Positions 1 to 9,542 of a stretch of 64,000 nt of DNA are shown here, piece after piece. Numbering within the stretch: position 1 is the stretch's first letter; every line of letters begins with the position of its first letter. Source of the DNA: Methylobacterium gossipiicola (GTDB taxonomy: Bacteria; Pseudomonadota; Alphaproteobacteria; Rhizobiales; Beijerinckiaceae); NCBI RefSeq assembly GCF_900113485.1, contig NZ_FOPM01000009.1:62001-126000 (forward strand). Direction: 5' to 3'. The notes under the pieces were generated by a model. The model ran no database searches, was not told the DNA's origin, and saw nothing but the letters and a program-made list of their open reading frames with translations. Position numbers and translations under genes: made by a program.

Positions 1-85
1 GGCGGATCGGGAACACTCTCGTCCCCGCATGCGTCGTCGGACAATCGAGCGGCCAGCATGATCGCGTCGGGAGAGGCCCCCAGAA

Positions 86-697
86 ATGGCGGACAACGGT
101 AAGTCCAACCACACCGTCATCAAGAAATATGCCAATCGCCGTCTCTATCACACCGGCACCTCGACCTACGTCACCCTCGACGACCTCGCGACGATGGTCC
201 AGAACGGCGAGGATTTCCTCGTCTACGACGCGCGCTCGGGCGACGACATCACCCGCTCGGTGCTGACGCAGATCATCTTCGAGCAGGAGAACAAGGCCGG
301 GGACGACAACCTGCTGCCCGTCGCCTTCCTGCGCCAGCTCATCCGCTTCTACGGCGACAGCATGCGCACCATGGTGCCGAGCTTCCTCGAATTCTCCATG
401 GCCAACTTCGCCCGCGATCAGGACGGCCTGCGCGAAAAGATGAGCCAGAGCTTCGCCCCGACGGTGTTCCAGAACGCCATGGAGGAGCAGGTGCGCGCCA
501 ACATGAGCTTCTTCGGCGATGCCATGAAGATGTTCACCACCTTCGGCACCGGGCCGCTCTCCGGCATGGGCGCGCATCCCTCGGCCGCCGCCCCGGCGCA
601 GCCGCCCGCTCCGGCCCCCAGCGGCAACGACCTCGACGACCTGAAACGGCAGATGGCCGAGATGCAATCGCGCCTCGAGAATCTGGCGAAGAAGTAG
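86..697 (+). CDS. phaR: Polyhydroxyalkanoate synthesis repressor PhaR
   Basis: Cytoplasmic regulator that senses polyhydroxyalkanoate granules and represses phasin and PHA genes; in several alphaproteobacteria it also shifts carbon flux. The N-terminal PHB/PHA accumulation DNA-binding domain is clear at residues 10-70 (KYANRRLYHTGTSTYVTLDD), followed by a second PHA-accumulation region at about 75-120 (LRQLIRFYGDSM). Then come a Pro/Ala linker and a short C-terminal coiled coil (LDDLKRQMAEMQSRLENLAKK trimmed at 183-203). At 203 residues the length is normal for the family. A purine-rich stretch (GGGAGAGG) lies just before the ATG. phaR followed by rpmF is a usual order in this group, and phaAB would be expected to the left of the window. 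Confidence 0.95.
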   Translation: MADNGKSNHTVIKKYANRRLYHTGTSTYVTLDDLATMVQNGEDFLVYDARSGDDITRSVLTQIIFEQENKAGDDNLLPVAFLRQLIRFYGDSMRTMVPSFLEFSMANFARDQDGLREKMSQSFAPTVFQNAMEEQVRANMSFFGDAMKMFTTFGTGPLSGMGAHPSAAAPAQPPAPAPSGNDLDDLKRQMAEMQSRLENLAKK

Positions 698-789
698 GCC
701 GCCCGGCGCCCCGGCCAAAGATTGACGAACCGTTAAGCGCGCCCCACTTCTTGCATCCTACACCCCGACTCCAGACGGGACCGGATGCC

Positions 790-1026
790 ATGGCGCGATT
801 TGAGACGAGCGATCATCCCGAAACGGAACGGACTCCGGCCTACGATCTCGTGGTGATCCCGGGGGGCGAGGCTTACGGCACGCGCCGGCCCGCGCCGCCG
901 CGCCCGGATTCGGGCTTCCTCACCCAACTGCTCCTCGGCGCCAATCCGGTGTTGCGGCCGACCCGCCTCGATCGGACACGCAATGCCGCCGCCACCTACG
1001 CCGCCATGGCCCGCCAGACGGCGTGA
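790..1026 (+). CDS. Small hypothetical protein (78 aa)
   Basis: I do not recognise this protein. The reading frame opens at 751, but the ATG at 790 gives a more natural start (MARFETSDHPETERTPAYDL). It is rich in Arg, Pro and Thr, has no signal peptide or membrane segment, and ends in an Ala/Arg-rich segment. The frame stands alone between phaR and rpmF and runs opposite to rpmF. Codon use is ordinary GC-rich. It could be a lineage-specific small protein or a chance open frame; the lack of a competing frame with better coding character favours a gene only weakly. Confidence 0.45.
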   Translation: MARFETSDHPETERTPAYDLVVIPGGEAYGTRRPAPPRPDSGFLTQLLLGANPVLRPTRLDRTRNAAATYAAMARQTA

Positions 1027-1114
1027 ACCAGTCCGGAAACGGCAAAAAGGCCGTGACCGCCCGGGCGGATCACGACCTTGTCGCGACAATCCTAGAACGG
1101 CCGCCGGAGCGGCC

Positions 1115-1136
1115 CGCCTCACCGAAGGGCGAGGCG
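1115..1136 (-). terminator. Hairpin downstream of rpmF
   Basis: CGCCTC and GAGGCG arms flank a loop containing TTCG on the minus strand. With one G-T pair the stem extends to nine pairs. It begins eight bases past the rpmF stop codon. There is no long T run, so it is a probable transcript-end or stabilising hairpin rather than a textbook terminator. Confidence 0.4.
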
Positions 1137-1143
1137 TGAAGGC

Positions 1144-1332
1144 TCAGGCCTCGGCCGACTTCACCTTCAGCACCTGACGACCGCGGTACATGCCGGTCTT
1201 CAGGTCGATGTGGTGGGGACGGCGCAGCTCGCCCGAATCCTTGTCGGCGACATAGGTCGGGGCCTTGAGGGCGTCGGCGGACCGGCGCATGCCGCGCCGC
1301 GAGGGGGAGGTCTTGCGCTTCGGAACGGCCAT
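1144..1332 (-). CDS. rpmF: 50S ribosomal protein L32
   Basis: Small basic protein of the large ribosomal subunit. The 62-residue sequence starts with the diagnostic [20 protein letters not shown] and continues with the [20 protein letters not shown] region typical of alphaproteobacterial L32. It carries no zinc-ribbon cysteines, so it is the zinc-independent form. It lies opposite phaR. The 5' side is a 330-bp gap shared with the divergent helix-hairpin-helix gene. Confidence 0.97.
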   Translation of the reverse strand: MAVPKRKTSPSRRGMRRSADALKAPTYVADKDSGELRRPHHIDLKTGMYRGRQVLKVKSAEA

Positions 1333-1662
1333 GGGATGATCCTGTCGATGGCAAAAGGGTGCCTCAAGACGACCTCCTCCGGGAGAATCGCCTCGGCACC
1401 GTGTTCAAACGGAGATTCGAGGCGGGCTTATAACCGCGCCGGATCGCCATGGCTAGGGGTGTCGCGCGCCTGATCGAACGGCGCCCATCCCCAGCGACAT
1501 CCCCGGCCGCATCCGCCCCGTTCGAGGAAACCGGATCCTCCGCCCGATCGGCGCGCGACCGGACGACGGGGTCGTACCGTTAAGCCGCGGTTCAAGCGCG
1601 CTTTCCCAGATTGTCCGGTGTCGGCGCGGCATCGCGACCGCGTCACGATCCGGGAGATTCCC
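1333..1662. other. Divergent intergenic region between rpmF and the HhH gene
   Basis: No gene is supported here. On the minus strand a TTATAA-like -10 candidate lies near 1430, about 100 bp upstream of rpmF. On the plus strand a CtrA-half-site-like TTAA (1580) is followed seven bases later by TTCA, so it is not a full site. The region presumably carries both divergent promoters. Confidence 0.4.
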
Positions 1663-2076
1663 ATGTCGTCATCCCTTCTGCGCAGCCTCGCCGTCCTGGC
1701 TTGCTTCGCCACGGCGCCCGCCCTCGCACAATCCCCGAGCCCCGCGACCCCGGCGACGAAGCCCGCCCCCGCCGTGCCGGCGCCCGCGAACCCGACGCCC
1801 CCCACCGTGGCGGCGCCGAAGGCTCCCACGACCGGCAAGCCCGAGGCCAAGACGGAGACGAAGACGGAGGCCAAATCCGAAAAGGCCGCGCTGATCGACC
1901 TCAACAGCGCCACCCCGGCCGAACTCGATGCCCTGCCGGGCATCGGCACCGCCCGCGCGGCGGCCATCGTCAAGGGCCGGCCCTATCACGGCAAGGACGA
2001 ACTCGTGTCGAAGAAGATCATCCCGCAGGGCGTCTACGACGGCATCAAGGACCGGGTGATCGCCAAGCAGAAGTAG
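1663..2076 (+). CDS. Secreted helix-hairpin-helix (ComEA-like) protein
   Basis: Probable periplasmic DNA-binding protein. The start at 1663 places a signal peptide first (MSSSLLRSLAVLACFATAPALAQ, cleavage after ALA). It is followed by a low-complexity Pro/Ala/Lys/Glu linker to about residue 72 and a ComEA-type double helix-hairpin-helix (LIDLNSATPAELDALPGIG, then RAAAIVKGRPYHGKDELV) at residues 75-137. The family includes ComEA, which handles DNA during competence, but many alphaproteobacteria carry this short version without other competence genes nearby. A DNA-uptake role is therefore inference only. An upstream in-frame ATG at 1618 would spoil the signal peptide. Confidence 0.75.
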   Translation: MSSSLLRSLAVLACFATAPALAQSPSPATPATKPAPAVPAPANPTPPTVAAPKAPTTGKPEAKTETKTEAKSEKAALIDLNSATPAELDALPGIGTARAAAIVKGRPYHGKDELVSKKIIPQGVYDGIKDRVIAKQK

Positions 2077-2190
2077 CGCGGTGCGTGCCGAGGGCGGGAG
2101 CGCCTTCGGCACGCCCGGATCGGCCCGGGCTTGTCGGGCCGGAGGGTGGATGATAGGCGCGGATCTTTCCGACCGGCAGCGAAATCCCCC

Positions 2191-2817
2191 ATGGCCCCCC
2201 AGCCCCTCGTGCGCGTCCATCGCGGCGACCTTCCGGCCGATTACGTCGCCGGCCCCGCCCTCGCCATCGACACCGAGACCCTCGGGCTGAACCCGCATCG
2301 GGACCGGCTGTGCGTGGTGCAGATCTCCCGCGGCGACGGCAGCGCCGACGTGGTGCAGATCGTCCCCGGCGGACCGGCGCCGGCGATGCTGCAGCGGGTG
2401 ATGGGCGATCCCGAGATCCTGAAGATCTTCCACTTCGCCCGGTTCGATCTCGCGGTGCTGTTCAAGGCCCTCGGGGTGATGCCCGGCCCGGTCTACTGCA
2501 CCAAGATCGCCTCGAAGCTCGCCCGCACCTACACCGACCGTCACGGCCTCAAGGACGTGGTCCGCGAACTCGTCGGCGTCGATCTGTCGAAGCAGCAGCA
2601 ATCCTCCGATTGGGGCGCCGAGACCCTGAGCCAGGCCCAGGTCGATTACGCGGCCTCCGACGTGCTCTATCTCCACGCCGCCCGCGCCCGCCTCGACACG
2701 ATGCTGGCCCGCGAGGGCCGCACCGACATGGCCCAGGCCTGCTTCGACTTCCTGCCGACCCGCGCCCGCCTCGATCTCGCCGGCTGGCCCGAGACCGACA
2801 TCTTCGCGCATACTTGA
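2191..2817 (+). CDS. rnd: RNase D-type 3'-5' exonuclease (short form)
   Basis: DEDDy-family 3'-5' exonuclease. Exo I is LAIDTETLGLNPHRDRLCVV near residue 25, Exo II is HFARFDLAVL near 80, and Exo III is the YxxxD motif in VDYAASDVLYLHAARARLD near 155. There is no HRDC domain, so at 208 residues it is the short alphaproteobacterial version rather than full RNase D (about 375 aa). The likely substrate is structured RNA 3' ends. I chose the ATG at 2191; the frame extends upstream to 2131 without conserved sequence. It sits just before lptCAB-rpoN, its usual neighbour in this order. Confidence 0.85.
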   Translation: MAPQPLVRVHRGDLPADYVAGPALAIDTETLGLNPHRDRLCVVQISRGDGSADVVQIVPGGPAPAMLQRVMGDPEILKIFHFARFDLAVLFKALGVMPGPVYCTKIASKLARTYTDRHGLKDVVRELVGVDLSKQQQSSDWGAETLSQAQVDYAASDVLYLHAARARLDTMLAREGRTDMAQACFDFLPTRARLDLAGWPETDIFAHT

Positions 2818-2928
2818 GGGAGCGCCCGGACGGGCGGGTGTGCCGTCGCACACGGGCACCGCATCGACCTTGATGATTTCGCAAGGCGATGGTCATAACT
2901 TCGCCATGGCCCGCACGCATCCGGCGGC

Positions 2929-3681
2929 ATGTTTGGGACGATCATGCAGGTGGACGAGTCCAGCCAGACCGGGGCCGTCCCCATCCGCGTCGATGCACGC
3001 CGGACCCGCGCCCACGCGCGGGCCCGCAGCCACAGCACGCGGGTGCACGCCCTGCGGCGGCTCATCCCCGTCGTGGCCGGCGGTTCGGTGCTGGCGCTGG
3101 CCGCCGTTCTGTTCAACCCCTTCGGCACCACCCTGCCGAGCGTCGGCATCGGCCCGGTGAGCCTGTCGGGCACCAAGGTGAAGATGGAGAGCCCGCGCCT
3201 GTCCGGCTTCCGGCAGGGCGAGCGCGGCTACGAGGTCACCGCCACCGCCGCGTTTCAGGACGTGCGCAAGCCGACCCTCATCGAATTGCAGGCCATGAAG
3301 GGACACCTCGCCACCGACGACAAGGGCGGCGTCGCCCACCTCGAAGCGGCGGCGGGCCTGTTCGACACGGCGCGGGAATCCCTGACCCTGAACCAGGACA
3401 TCCGCATCTGGACGGACAAGGGCGAGGAGATTCGCCTCTCGACGGCGGCGGTGGATTTCAAGGCCGGCACGGTGAAGTCGAACGAACCCGTGACCGTGAC
3501 GATCCCGAGCGGAACCGTGGGGGCCGACACCCTCGACGTGAGCGACAGCGGCCATGTGATCTCCTTCGTGGGCAACGTCCATACGGTGCTGCACGAGACC
3601 GACAGGGCCGGAAAGCCGGGCAAGCCCGCGCGGGTCCTGACCTCGTCCGCCGAACCGACGGACGGCGAGGCCCGGCCGTGA
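2929..3681 (+). CDS. lptC: LPS export system periplasmic bridge LptC
   Basis: Single-pass inner-membrane protein that receives lipopolysaccharide from LptB2FG and passes it to LptA. After a basic cytoplasmic N-terminus (about 40 aa), the membrane segment is LIPVVAGGSVLALAAVLFNP. The periplasmic beta-jellyroll domain follows, with features such as GERGYEVTATAAFQDVRKP and the repeated strand pattern of LptC/YrbK. The start is uncertain between ATG 2929 and ATG 2944 and neither has a strong ribosome-binding site. The stop overlaps the GTG start of lptA by four bases, indicating translational coupling. Confidence 0.85.
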   Translation: MFGTIMQVDESSQTGAVPIRVDARRTRAHARARSHSTRVHALRRLIPVVAGGSVLALAAVLFNPFGTTLPSVGIGPVSLSGTKVKMESPRLSGFRQGERGYEVTATAAFQDVRKPTLIELQAMKGHLATDDKGGVAHLEAAAGLFDTARESLTLNQDIRIWTDKGEEIRLSTAAVDFKAGTVKSNEPVTVTIPSGTVGADTLDVSDSGHVISFVGNVHTVLHETDRAGKPGKPARVLTSSAEPTDGEARP

Positions 3682-4417
3682 CGCCCGTCCGCTCCCTGAT
3701 CGTGGCGGCCCTCGCGGCCGGACTGACGCTCGCCGCACCGGCCGTGGCGCAGACGCCCGCCAAGAAAGACAAGCCGGCCGGTCTCGGCAATCTCGGCGGC
3801 GGCGGCAAGGAGCCGATCAAGATCGACGCCGACCGCCTCGATGTGTTCGACCGCGAGAACAAGGCGGTCTTCGCCGGCAACGTCGTGGCGGTCCAGGGGG
3901 ACAGCACCATCCGCTGCTCCAGCATGACCGTGCGCTACAAGCGCGCCAAGAAGGACGACAAGAAGACCGGCGCCGCCAAGGAGTCCGTTGAGACGGCCGA
4001 GGCGAGCGAGAAGCCCGCCGGCGGCTCCGAGAAGGCCGCCGGCGGCATGGGCGAAAACGGCATCCAGCGGGTGGAATGCGCCGGCCCCGTCACGGTGGTG
4101 CAGAAGGATCAGGTCGCCACCGGCGACAACGCCGTCTTCGATCAGGAGGCCAAGCGCATCGTGCTCACGGGCAACGTCGTGCTGAGCCAGTGCCAGAACG
4201 TGACCCGCGGCTCGCGCCTCGTCTACGACATGAACACCGGCCGGGCGAACATGGACCCCGTGGCCGGCGGCCGGGTCTCGGCCCTGTTCGTGCCGCAGAA
4301 GGACGAGGGCGCCAAGGGCGCCAAGGGCTGCGCCCAACCGGCCGCCGCCGCGAAGGCCGCGCCGAAGCCGGCTGAACCCGTCACGACCGACCCCACGAAG
4401 CCCCGGGCGCAGACCAA

Positions 4418-4421
<4 letters not shown>
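3678..4421 (+). CDS. lptA: LPS transport periplasmic protein LptA
   Basis: Forms the periplasmic bridge that moves lipopolysaccharide to the outer membrane. It starts at GTG 3678, inside a GTGA overlap with the lptC stop. The signal peptide is VTPVRSLIVAALAAGLTLAA followed by PAVAQ. The OstA/LptA domain begins with EPIKIDADRLDVFDRENKAV and runs to the AGGRVSALFVP region. A Lys/Glu/Gly-rich insertion of about 40 residues (KKDDKKTGAAKES onward) splits the domain, and the C-terminus is an Ala/Lys/Pro tail; both are common in this genus-level group. The stop overlaps the TTG start of lptB. Confidence 0.88.
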
Positions 4422-5263
<842 letters not shown>

Positions 5264-5417
5264 GGCTTCGCCTTACCCCCGCCACCGCCCCGTCCCGATC
5301 TCCTTCGACGACCGCTGGCGCTCGGCCCCGAGACCGTGCCCCCTGTGGTGCCGAGACCACGCCCCGCCGACAACCAGCGGTCGTCGACGCATTTCGCCAA
5401 AACTCGCCCGCCACGCT

Positions 5418-5446
5418 TTGACGAGCGGGTCGGTTGGCGCTAAACC
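5418..5446 (+). promoter_or_regulatory. Candidate rpoN promoter
   Basis: TTGACG at 5418-5423, a 17-base spacer, then TAAACC at 5441-5446, about 100 bp before the rpoN start. The -35 is good for a housekeeping sigma factor, but the -10 is weak. The 280-bp gap after lptB is otherwise featureless. Confidence 0.3.
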
Positions 5447-5543
5447 TTGGAATGTCAAAAAAGAAGCAAGATTGATGCCGAGACTCGGCTCACGGTGACG
5501 TGCGCCGTCGAGTTCCGGGGGCAACTCGGGGGTTAAATCCACC

Positions 5544-7127
5544 ATGAGTCTGATGCAACGACTCGAGATGCGCCAGGGCCAGGCCCTGGTGATGACGCCA
5601 CAGCTCCTGCAGGCGATCAAGCTTCTCCAACTTTCGCATCTCGATCTCACGGCCTACGTGGATGCCGAACTCGAGCGCAATCCGCTCCTCGAACGCGTCG
5701 AGGCCGAGGGCGACGTCGAGCGCACGCCCGGCGAGACCCCGTCCGAATCCTCCGTCGACCGCCAAGGTGACGGTCCCGGCGACGAGGGGGGCGACTTCGA
5801 GGGCAGCGATTTCGACGGGGGCGAGGAGCCCTGGATCTCCAGCACCCTGACGGCGAGCAGCGCCGACATCGAGAGCACCCTCGACAGCCGCCTCGACAAC
5901 GTCTTCGCCGACGAGAACCCCACCCATGCCCGCGAGGCGGGGTCCGGGGACATGCTCTCCCTGACGCCCGCCCCCTACGGCAACACCGGCGGCAGCTTCG
6001 ACGGCGAGGCACCGGATTTCGAAGCGACGCTCACCGCCGAGCTGTCGCTGCGCGAGCACCTCGCCGCCCAGCTCGATCTGGCGACCCGCGACCCCATCGA
6101 CCGTCTCATCGGCGGCTTCCTCATCGACGCCGTGGACGATGCCGGCTACCTCCGGGAATCCCTCGACGACGTCGCCGAGCGCCTTGGCACCTCCCTCGAC
6201 ACCGTCGCGCGTGTCCTGAAGCTCGTGCAGAGCTTCGAGCCGGCCGGCATCGCCGCCCGTGATCTGGCCGAATGTCTCGCCCTGCAATTGCGCGACCGCG
6301 ACCGGTTCGATCCGGCCATGCAGGCCCTGGTCTCGCGCCTCGATCTCGTGGCCAAGCGCGATTTCCCGGCGCTCCGCCGCCTCTGCGGCGTCGACGATGA
6401 GGACCTCGTCGAGATGCTGGCCGAGCTGCGCCGCCTCGACCCGAAGCCCGGTCGCGCCTTCGGGGCGAGCGCCGTGGAAGTGCTGATCCCCGACGTGTTC
6501 GTCCGCGCCGCCGCCGATGGGTCGTGGCTGGTGGAGCTCAACGGCGAGGCCCTGCCACGGGTGCTGGTGAACCAGAGCTACTACGCCCGCGTCGCGCGCG
6601 GGGCGGTGGCCGAGGGCGACAAGGCGTTCCTATCCGAATGCCTGCAGACGGCGAACTGGCTCACCCGCAGCCTGGAGCAGCGGGCCCGCACGATCCTGAA
6701 GGTCGCCTCCGAGATCGTGCGCCAGCAGGACGGGTTCTTCCTGCACGGGGTGTCGCACCTGCGCCCCCTCAACCTCAAGACCGTAGCCGAGGCCATCGGC
6801 ATGCACGAATCCACCGTCTCGCGGGTGACCTCCAACAAATCCATCGGCACGAGCCGGGGCACCCTGGAGATGAAATACTTCTTCACCGCCGCGATTCCCG
6901 GGGCGGCCGGCGCCGCCGCGCACTCGTCGGAAGCCGTGCGCCACCGGATCAAGCAGCTCGTCGACGGCGAGACGGCCAAGGACGTGCTCTCCGACGACGC
7001 CCTGGTGCAGAAATTGCGCGACGAGGGCATCGACATCGCCCGCCGCACCGTGGCGAAGTACCGGGAATCCCTGCGGATTCCCTCCTCCATCGAGCGCCGC
7101 CGCGCCCATCTGGCGTCAGCGCGCTGA
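5544..7127 (+). CDS. rpoN: RNA polymerase sigma-54 factor RpoN
   Basis: Sigma-54 directs transcription from -24/-12 promoters with enhancer-binding proteins, typically for nitrogen and carbon functions. Region I is the Gln/Leu-rich activator-interacting N-terminus (RQGQALVMTPQLLQAIKLLQ, residues 10-30), followed by an acidic region II to about residue 150. The core-binding domain and the HTH follow (HESTVSRVTSNKS near 425). The C-terminal RpoN box ARRTVAKYRE starts at residue 499. At 527 residues the length is normal. It follows lptB as usual, but the expected hpf and ptsN genes are not downstream; a convergent ggt operon is there instead. Confidence 0.97.
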   Translation: MSLMQRLEMRQGQALVMTPQLLQAIKLLQLSHLDLTAYVDAELERNPLLERVEAEGDVERTPGETPSESSVDRQGDGPGDEGGDFEGSDFDGGEEPWISSTLTASSADIESTLDSRLDNVFADENPTHAREAGSGDMLSLTPAPYGNTGGSFDGEAPDFEATLTAELSLREHLAAQLDLATRDPIDRLIGGFLIDAVDDAGYLRESLDDVAERLGTSLDTVARVLKLVQSFEPAGIAARDLAECLALQLRDRDRFDPAMQALVSRLDLVAKRDFPALRRLCGVDDEDLVEMLAELRRLDPKPGRAFGASAVEVLIPDVFVRAAADGSWLVELNGEALPRVLVNQSYYARVARGAVAEGDKAFLSECLQTANWLTRSLEQRARTILKVASEIVRQQDGFFLHGVSHLRPLNLKTVAEAIGMHESTVSRVTSNKSIGTSRGTLEMKYFFTAAIPGAAGAAAHSSEAVRHRIKQLVDGETAKDVLSDDALVQKLRDEGIDIARRTVAKYRESLRIPSSIERRRAHLASAR

Positions 7128-7139
7128 GAAGGGCACCCG

Positions 7140-7177
7140 TCCCGGACGCCTGAAGCGCAGCGGAAGGCGATCCGGGA
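7140..7177. repeat. Intergenic palindrome, family B copy 1
   Basis: TCCCGGA (7140-7146) and TCCGGGA (7171-7177) enclose an inner CGCC/GGCG pair and a GCGCAGCGG-type centre. It lies 12 bases after the rpoN stop. Similar elements occur at 7243-7280 and 36690-36724, so it is a dispersed palindromic repeat. It may also end rpoN transcripts. Confidence 0.6.
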
Positions 7178-7242
7178 CCCAGCACAAGAAGCGCCGCGGC
7201 AGCGGCACGATGTTTCGACGCTGCGCGACTTCCTATGCTGGA

Positions 7243-7280
7243 CCCCGGATCGGGCTCCGCTGCGCGGCATCCGTCCGGGG
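7243..7280. repeat. Intergenic palindrome, family B copy 2
   Basis: CCCCGGA (7243-7249) and TCCGGGG (7274-7280) flank a centre with CTCCGCTGCGCGG. It shares the CCGGA...TCCGG arms and the GC-rich centre of the copy at 7140. It lies between the convergent rpoN and ggt genes, where it could serve as a bidirectional transcript-end structure. Confidence 0.55.
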
Positions 7281-7293
7281 AAGGGCGCCCCCG

Positions 7294-9030
7294 TCAGTGC
7301 CCTTCCGCGAGAGTCCCGCGCTGGCGCGGGTCGGCGGCCCCGGCCTTGAGTCCGTCGAGGGCCATGACGGAATTGGCCGAGCCCGAGGCCGGTGCCACCA
7401 CCACCCTGTGGCCGCGCGCCCGCAACAGCCGGATGGTGTCGGGGGAGACGCCCTCCTCGAGGGTGAGGACATCGGGCCGCCATTGGTGGTGGATGCGCGG
7501 CGCCGCCACCGCCTGCAGGAGGTTCATGCGGAAATCGACGACGTTGACGATGGTCTGCAGCACCGTCGAGATGATGCGGCTGCCGCCGGGGCTGCCCGTG
7601 ACCAGGAGCAGCTTGCCGTCCCGGAACACGAAGGCGGGGGTCATGGAGGAGAGGGGCCGGGCGCTGGGCGCCACGGCGTTGGCCTTGCCGCCGACGAGGC
7701 CGTAGGCGTTGAGCGCCCCGGTCTTCGCCGAGAAATCGTCCATCTCGTTGTTGAGCAGAACCCCGGTGCCGGGGGCGACGAGGCCCATGCCGTAGGAGAA
7801 GTTGAGGGTGGTGGTGTTCGACACCGCGTTGCCCTCGGCGTCGATCACCGAGAAATGCGTTGTCTGGTCGGATTCATGGGGCAGGGGATCGCCGGCCTTG
7901 ATCTCCGAGGCCGGGCGGGCGCGGGCCGGATCGATGGCGGCCCGCAGGGTATCGGCGTAGCTCTTGGCCGTCAGCCCCTCCACGGGGATCTGCGAGCGGG
8001 TCGGATCGCCGAGCCAGGTGGCGCGATCGGCGTAAGCGGGCTTCATCGCCTCCGCGAGGGTGTGGATGGCGTCGGCACTACCGGCCCCCATGGCCGCGAG
8101 GTCGAACCCCTCCAGCACGTTGAGGATCTCGACGAGGTGGATGCCGCCCGAGCTCGGCGGCGGCATCGACGCGATGGCGAGACCGCGATAGGTGCCGCGC
8201 ACGGGTGGGCGGACCACCGGTTTGTAGTCGGCTAAATCACCGAGTGTCATGACCCCGCCGGCATCCCGAACGGCGTCGACGATACGGGCCGCGATGGGGC
8301 CGGTGTGGAACGCATCCGGCCCGCCCGTCGCGATTGCCGCGAGGGTCGCGGCGAGGTCGGTCTGAACGAGGCGTTCGCCCCGCTGAAGCGGCCTGTTGCC
8401 GGCAAAGAAAATGGCGCGGCTCGACGGCCAGGGTTCGAGGAGGCTCCTGGCCCGGGGCAGGGAATCGGCGAGGCCCGCCTCGACGGAAATGCCGTCGCGC
8501 GCCAAGCGGGACGCCGGCGCGATCAGCGCGGCCAGAGTAAAGCGGCCGGAGCCGTAGAGGCGGTGCGCTTCGGCTAGGCCCCGCACGGTGCCGGGCACGC
8601 CCACGGCCTTGCCGCTGCGGGTGGAGGCGTCGCGGTCGGGCTCGCCCTGCGCGTCCAGAAACATATCGGCCCGGGCCGCGGCCGGTGCGGTCTCGCGGTA
8701 GTCGATGGCCACCGTCTCACCGGTTTTCGCCACATGCACCAGCATGAAGCCGCCGCCGCCGAGATTGCCCGCCCGTGGAAGCGTGACGGCGAGGGCAAAG
8801 CCCACGGCCACCGCCGCATCGACGGCGTTGCCGCCCGCCTTCAGGATCGCGACGCCGACCTGTGTCGCTTGCGCCTCCTGCGACGAGACCATGCCGTGGG
8901 CGGCGAGCACCGGCAGCATCCGCGCCGTATCCGCCTGGATCGGCGAGGAATCCGCCTGCGCCCAGGCCCGTTGGGGCGGGGCGAGCAGAAGCGAGAGGGC
9001 GAGGCCGGAGGCGAGGGCTTGGCGGCGCAT
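7294..9030 (-). CDS. ggt: Gamma-glutamyltransferase / glutathione hydrolase
   Basis: Periplasmic N-terminal-nucleophile hydrolase that cleaves gamma-glutamyl bonds of glutathione and transfers the glutamyl group. The signal peptide is MRRQALASGLALSLLLAPPQ followed by RAWAQA. The proenzyme self-cleaves before Thr390 in the motif HESDQTTHFSVID, generating large and small subunits. The oxyanion and substrate motifs PLSSMTPAFVF and GSPGGSRIIST are present. At 578 residues the length is standard. The ATG directly abuts the stop of the upstream small membrane protein, so the two are translationally coupled in an rlmN-orf-ggt transcript. Confidence 0.95.
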   Translation of the reverse strand: MRRQALASGLALSLLLAPPQRAWAQADSSPIQADTARMLPVLAAHGMVSSQEAQATQVGVAILKAGGNAVDAAVAVGFALAVTLPRAGNLGGGGFMLVHVAKTGETVAIDYRETAPAAARADMFLDAQGEPDRDASTRSGKAVGVPGTVRGLAEAHRLYGSGRFTLAALIAPASRLARDGISVEAGLADSLPRARSLLEPWPSSRAIFFAGNRPLQRGERLVQTDLAATLAAIATGGPDAFHTGPIAARIVDAVRDAGGVMTLGDLADYKPVVRPPVRGTYRGLAIASMPPPSSGGIHLVEILNVLEGFDLAAMGAGSADAIHTLAEAMKPAYADRATWLGDPTRSQIPVEGLTAKSYADTLRAAIDPARARPASEIKAGDPLPHESDQTTHFSVIDAEGNAVSNTTTLNFSYGMGLVAPGTGVLLNNEMDDFSAKTGALNAYGLVGGKANAVAPSARPLSSMTPAFVFRDGKLLLVTGSPGGSRIISTVLQTIVNVVDFRMNLLQAVAAPRIHHQWRPDVLTLEEGVSPDTIRLLRARGHRVVVAPASGSANSVMALDGLKAGAADPRQRGTLAEGH

Positions 9031-9519
9031 TCAGACGGCTCCGTCGCGCGGGCCGAACCGGCCCGCCACCAGCCAGTAGACGAGGCCCGAGGCTGCGCCC
9101 GTGAGGAACAGGATCGCGGTGATGCGGCCTTCCAACGCCAGGACCTGCGGATCGCCCATACGGACGGCGCCCCGGGCGAGCCAGGGCACCAGGGCCGTGA
9201 GCAGGCCGGTGCCGGCACCGTACCCGATGGCGCCGCGCCAATTCAGGGTCTCGCCCAAGACGGCCACGAGAACGGGCGGCACCACGAGGAGGAGGAACAG
9301 GGCGCGGGCGAAGGCGGCGAGGGCGAACAGGATCGTCTCAGGTCCGACGCCGGAGGCGAGGTCGTTCAACCCCGCGAACAGGCCGACGAGGCCGAGGCTC
9401 CCCAGGACCTCGCGCGAGACCGGATCGAGCATCGCCCCGAGGCCGAGGACGAGGGCGCCACAGGGAATCGCCAGGACGAGGGCAAGGCTCCCGACGAACA
9501 GGCGGCCGAGGAACCGCAT
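9031..9519 (-). CDS. Small integral membrane protein of unknown function
   Basis: A 162-residue hydrophobic protein with about four predicted membrane segments: LFVGSLALVLAIPCGALVLG at the N-terminus, ILFALAAFARALFLLLVVPP in the middle, an amphipathic GAIGYGAGTGLLTALVPWLA, and ILFLTGAASGLVYWLVAGRF at the C-terminus. I do not recognise a named family. It lies 23 bp after rlmN, and its stop codon directly abuts the ggt start. Expression is therefore linked to both, but the context does not reveal a function. Confidence 0.75.
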   Translation of the reverse strand: MRFLGRLFVGSLALVLAIPCGALVLGLGAMLDPVSREVLGSLGLVGLFAGLNDLASGVGPETILFALAAFARALFLLLVVPPVLVAVLGETLNWRGAIGYGAGTGLLTALVPWLARGAVRMGDPQVLALEGRITAILFLTGAASGLVYWLVAGRFGPRDGAV

Positions 9520-9542
9520 GGGCTACGGCCGCCGCGCCGGCA

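Noticed and set aside
418-791. Minus-strand frames inside and after phaR
   Set aside because: Shadow frames of phaR with Gly/Ala/Arg bias and no ribosome-binding site.
5434-5451. TTGGCGC-like sequence before rpoN, suggestive of a sigma-54 promoter
   Set aside because: The spacing between the GG and the second element is off by one, and the downstream GC is replaced by GG; a -24/-12 promoter needs both.
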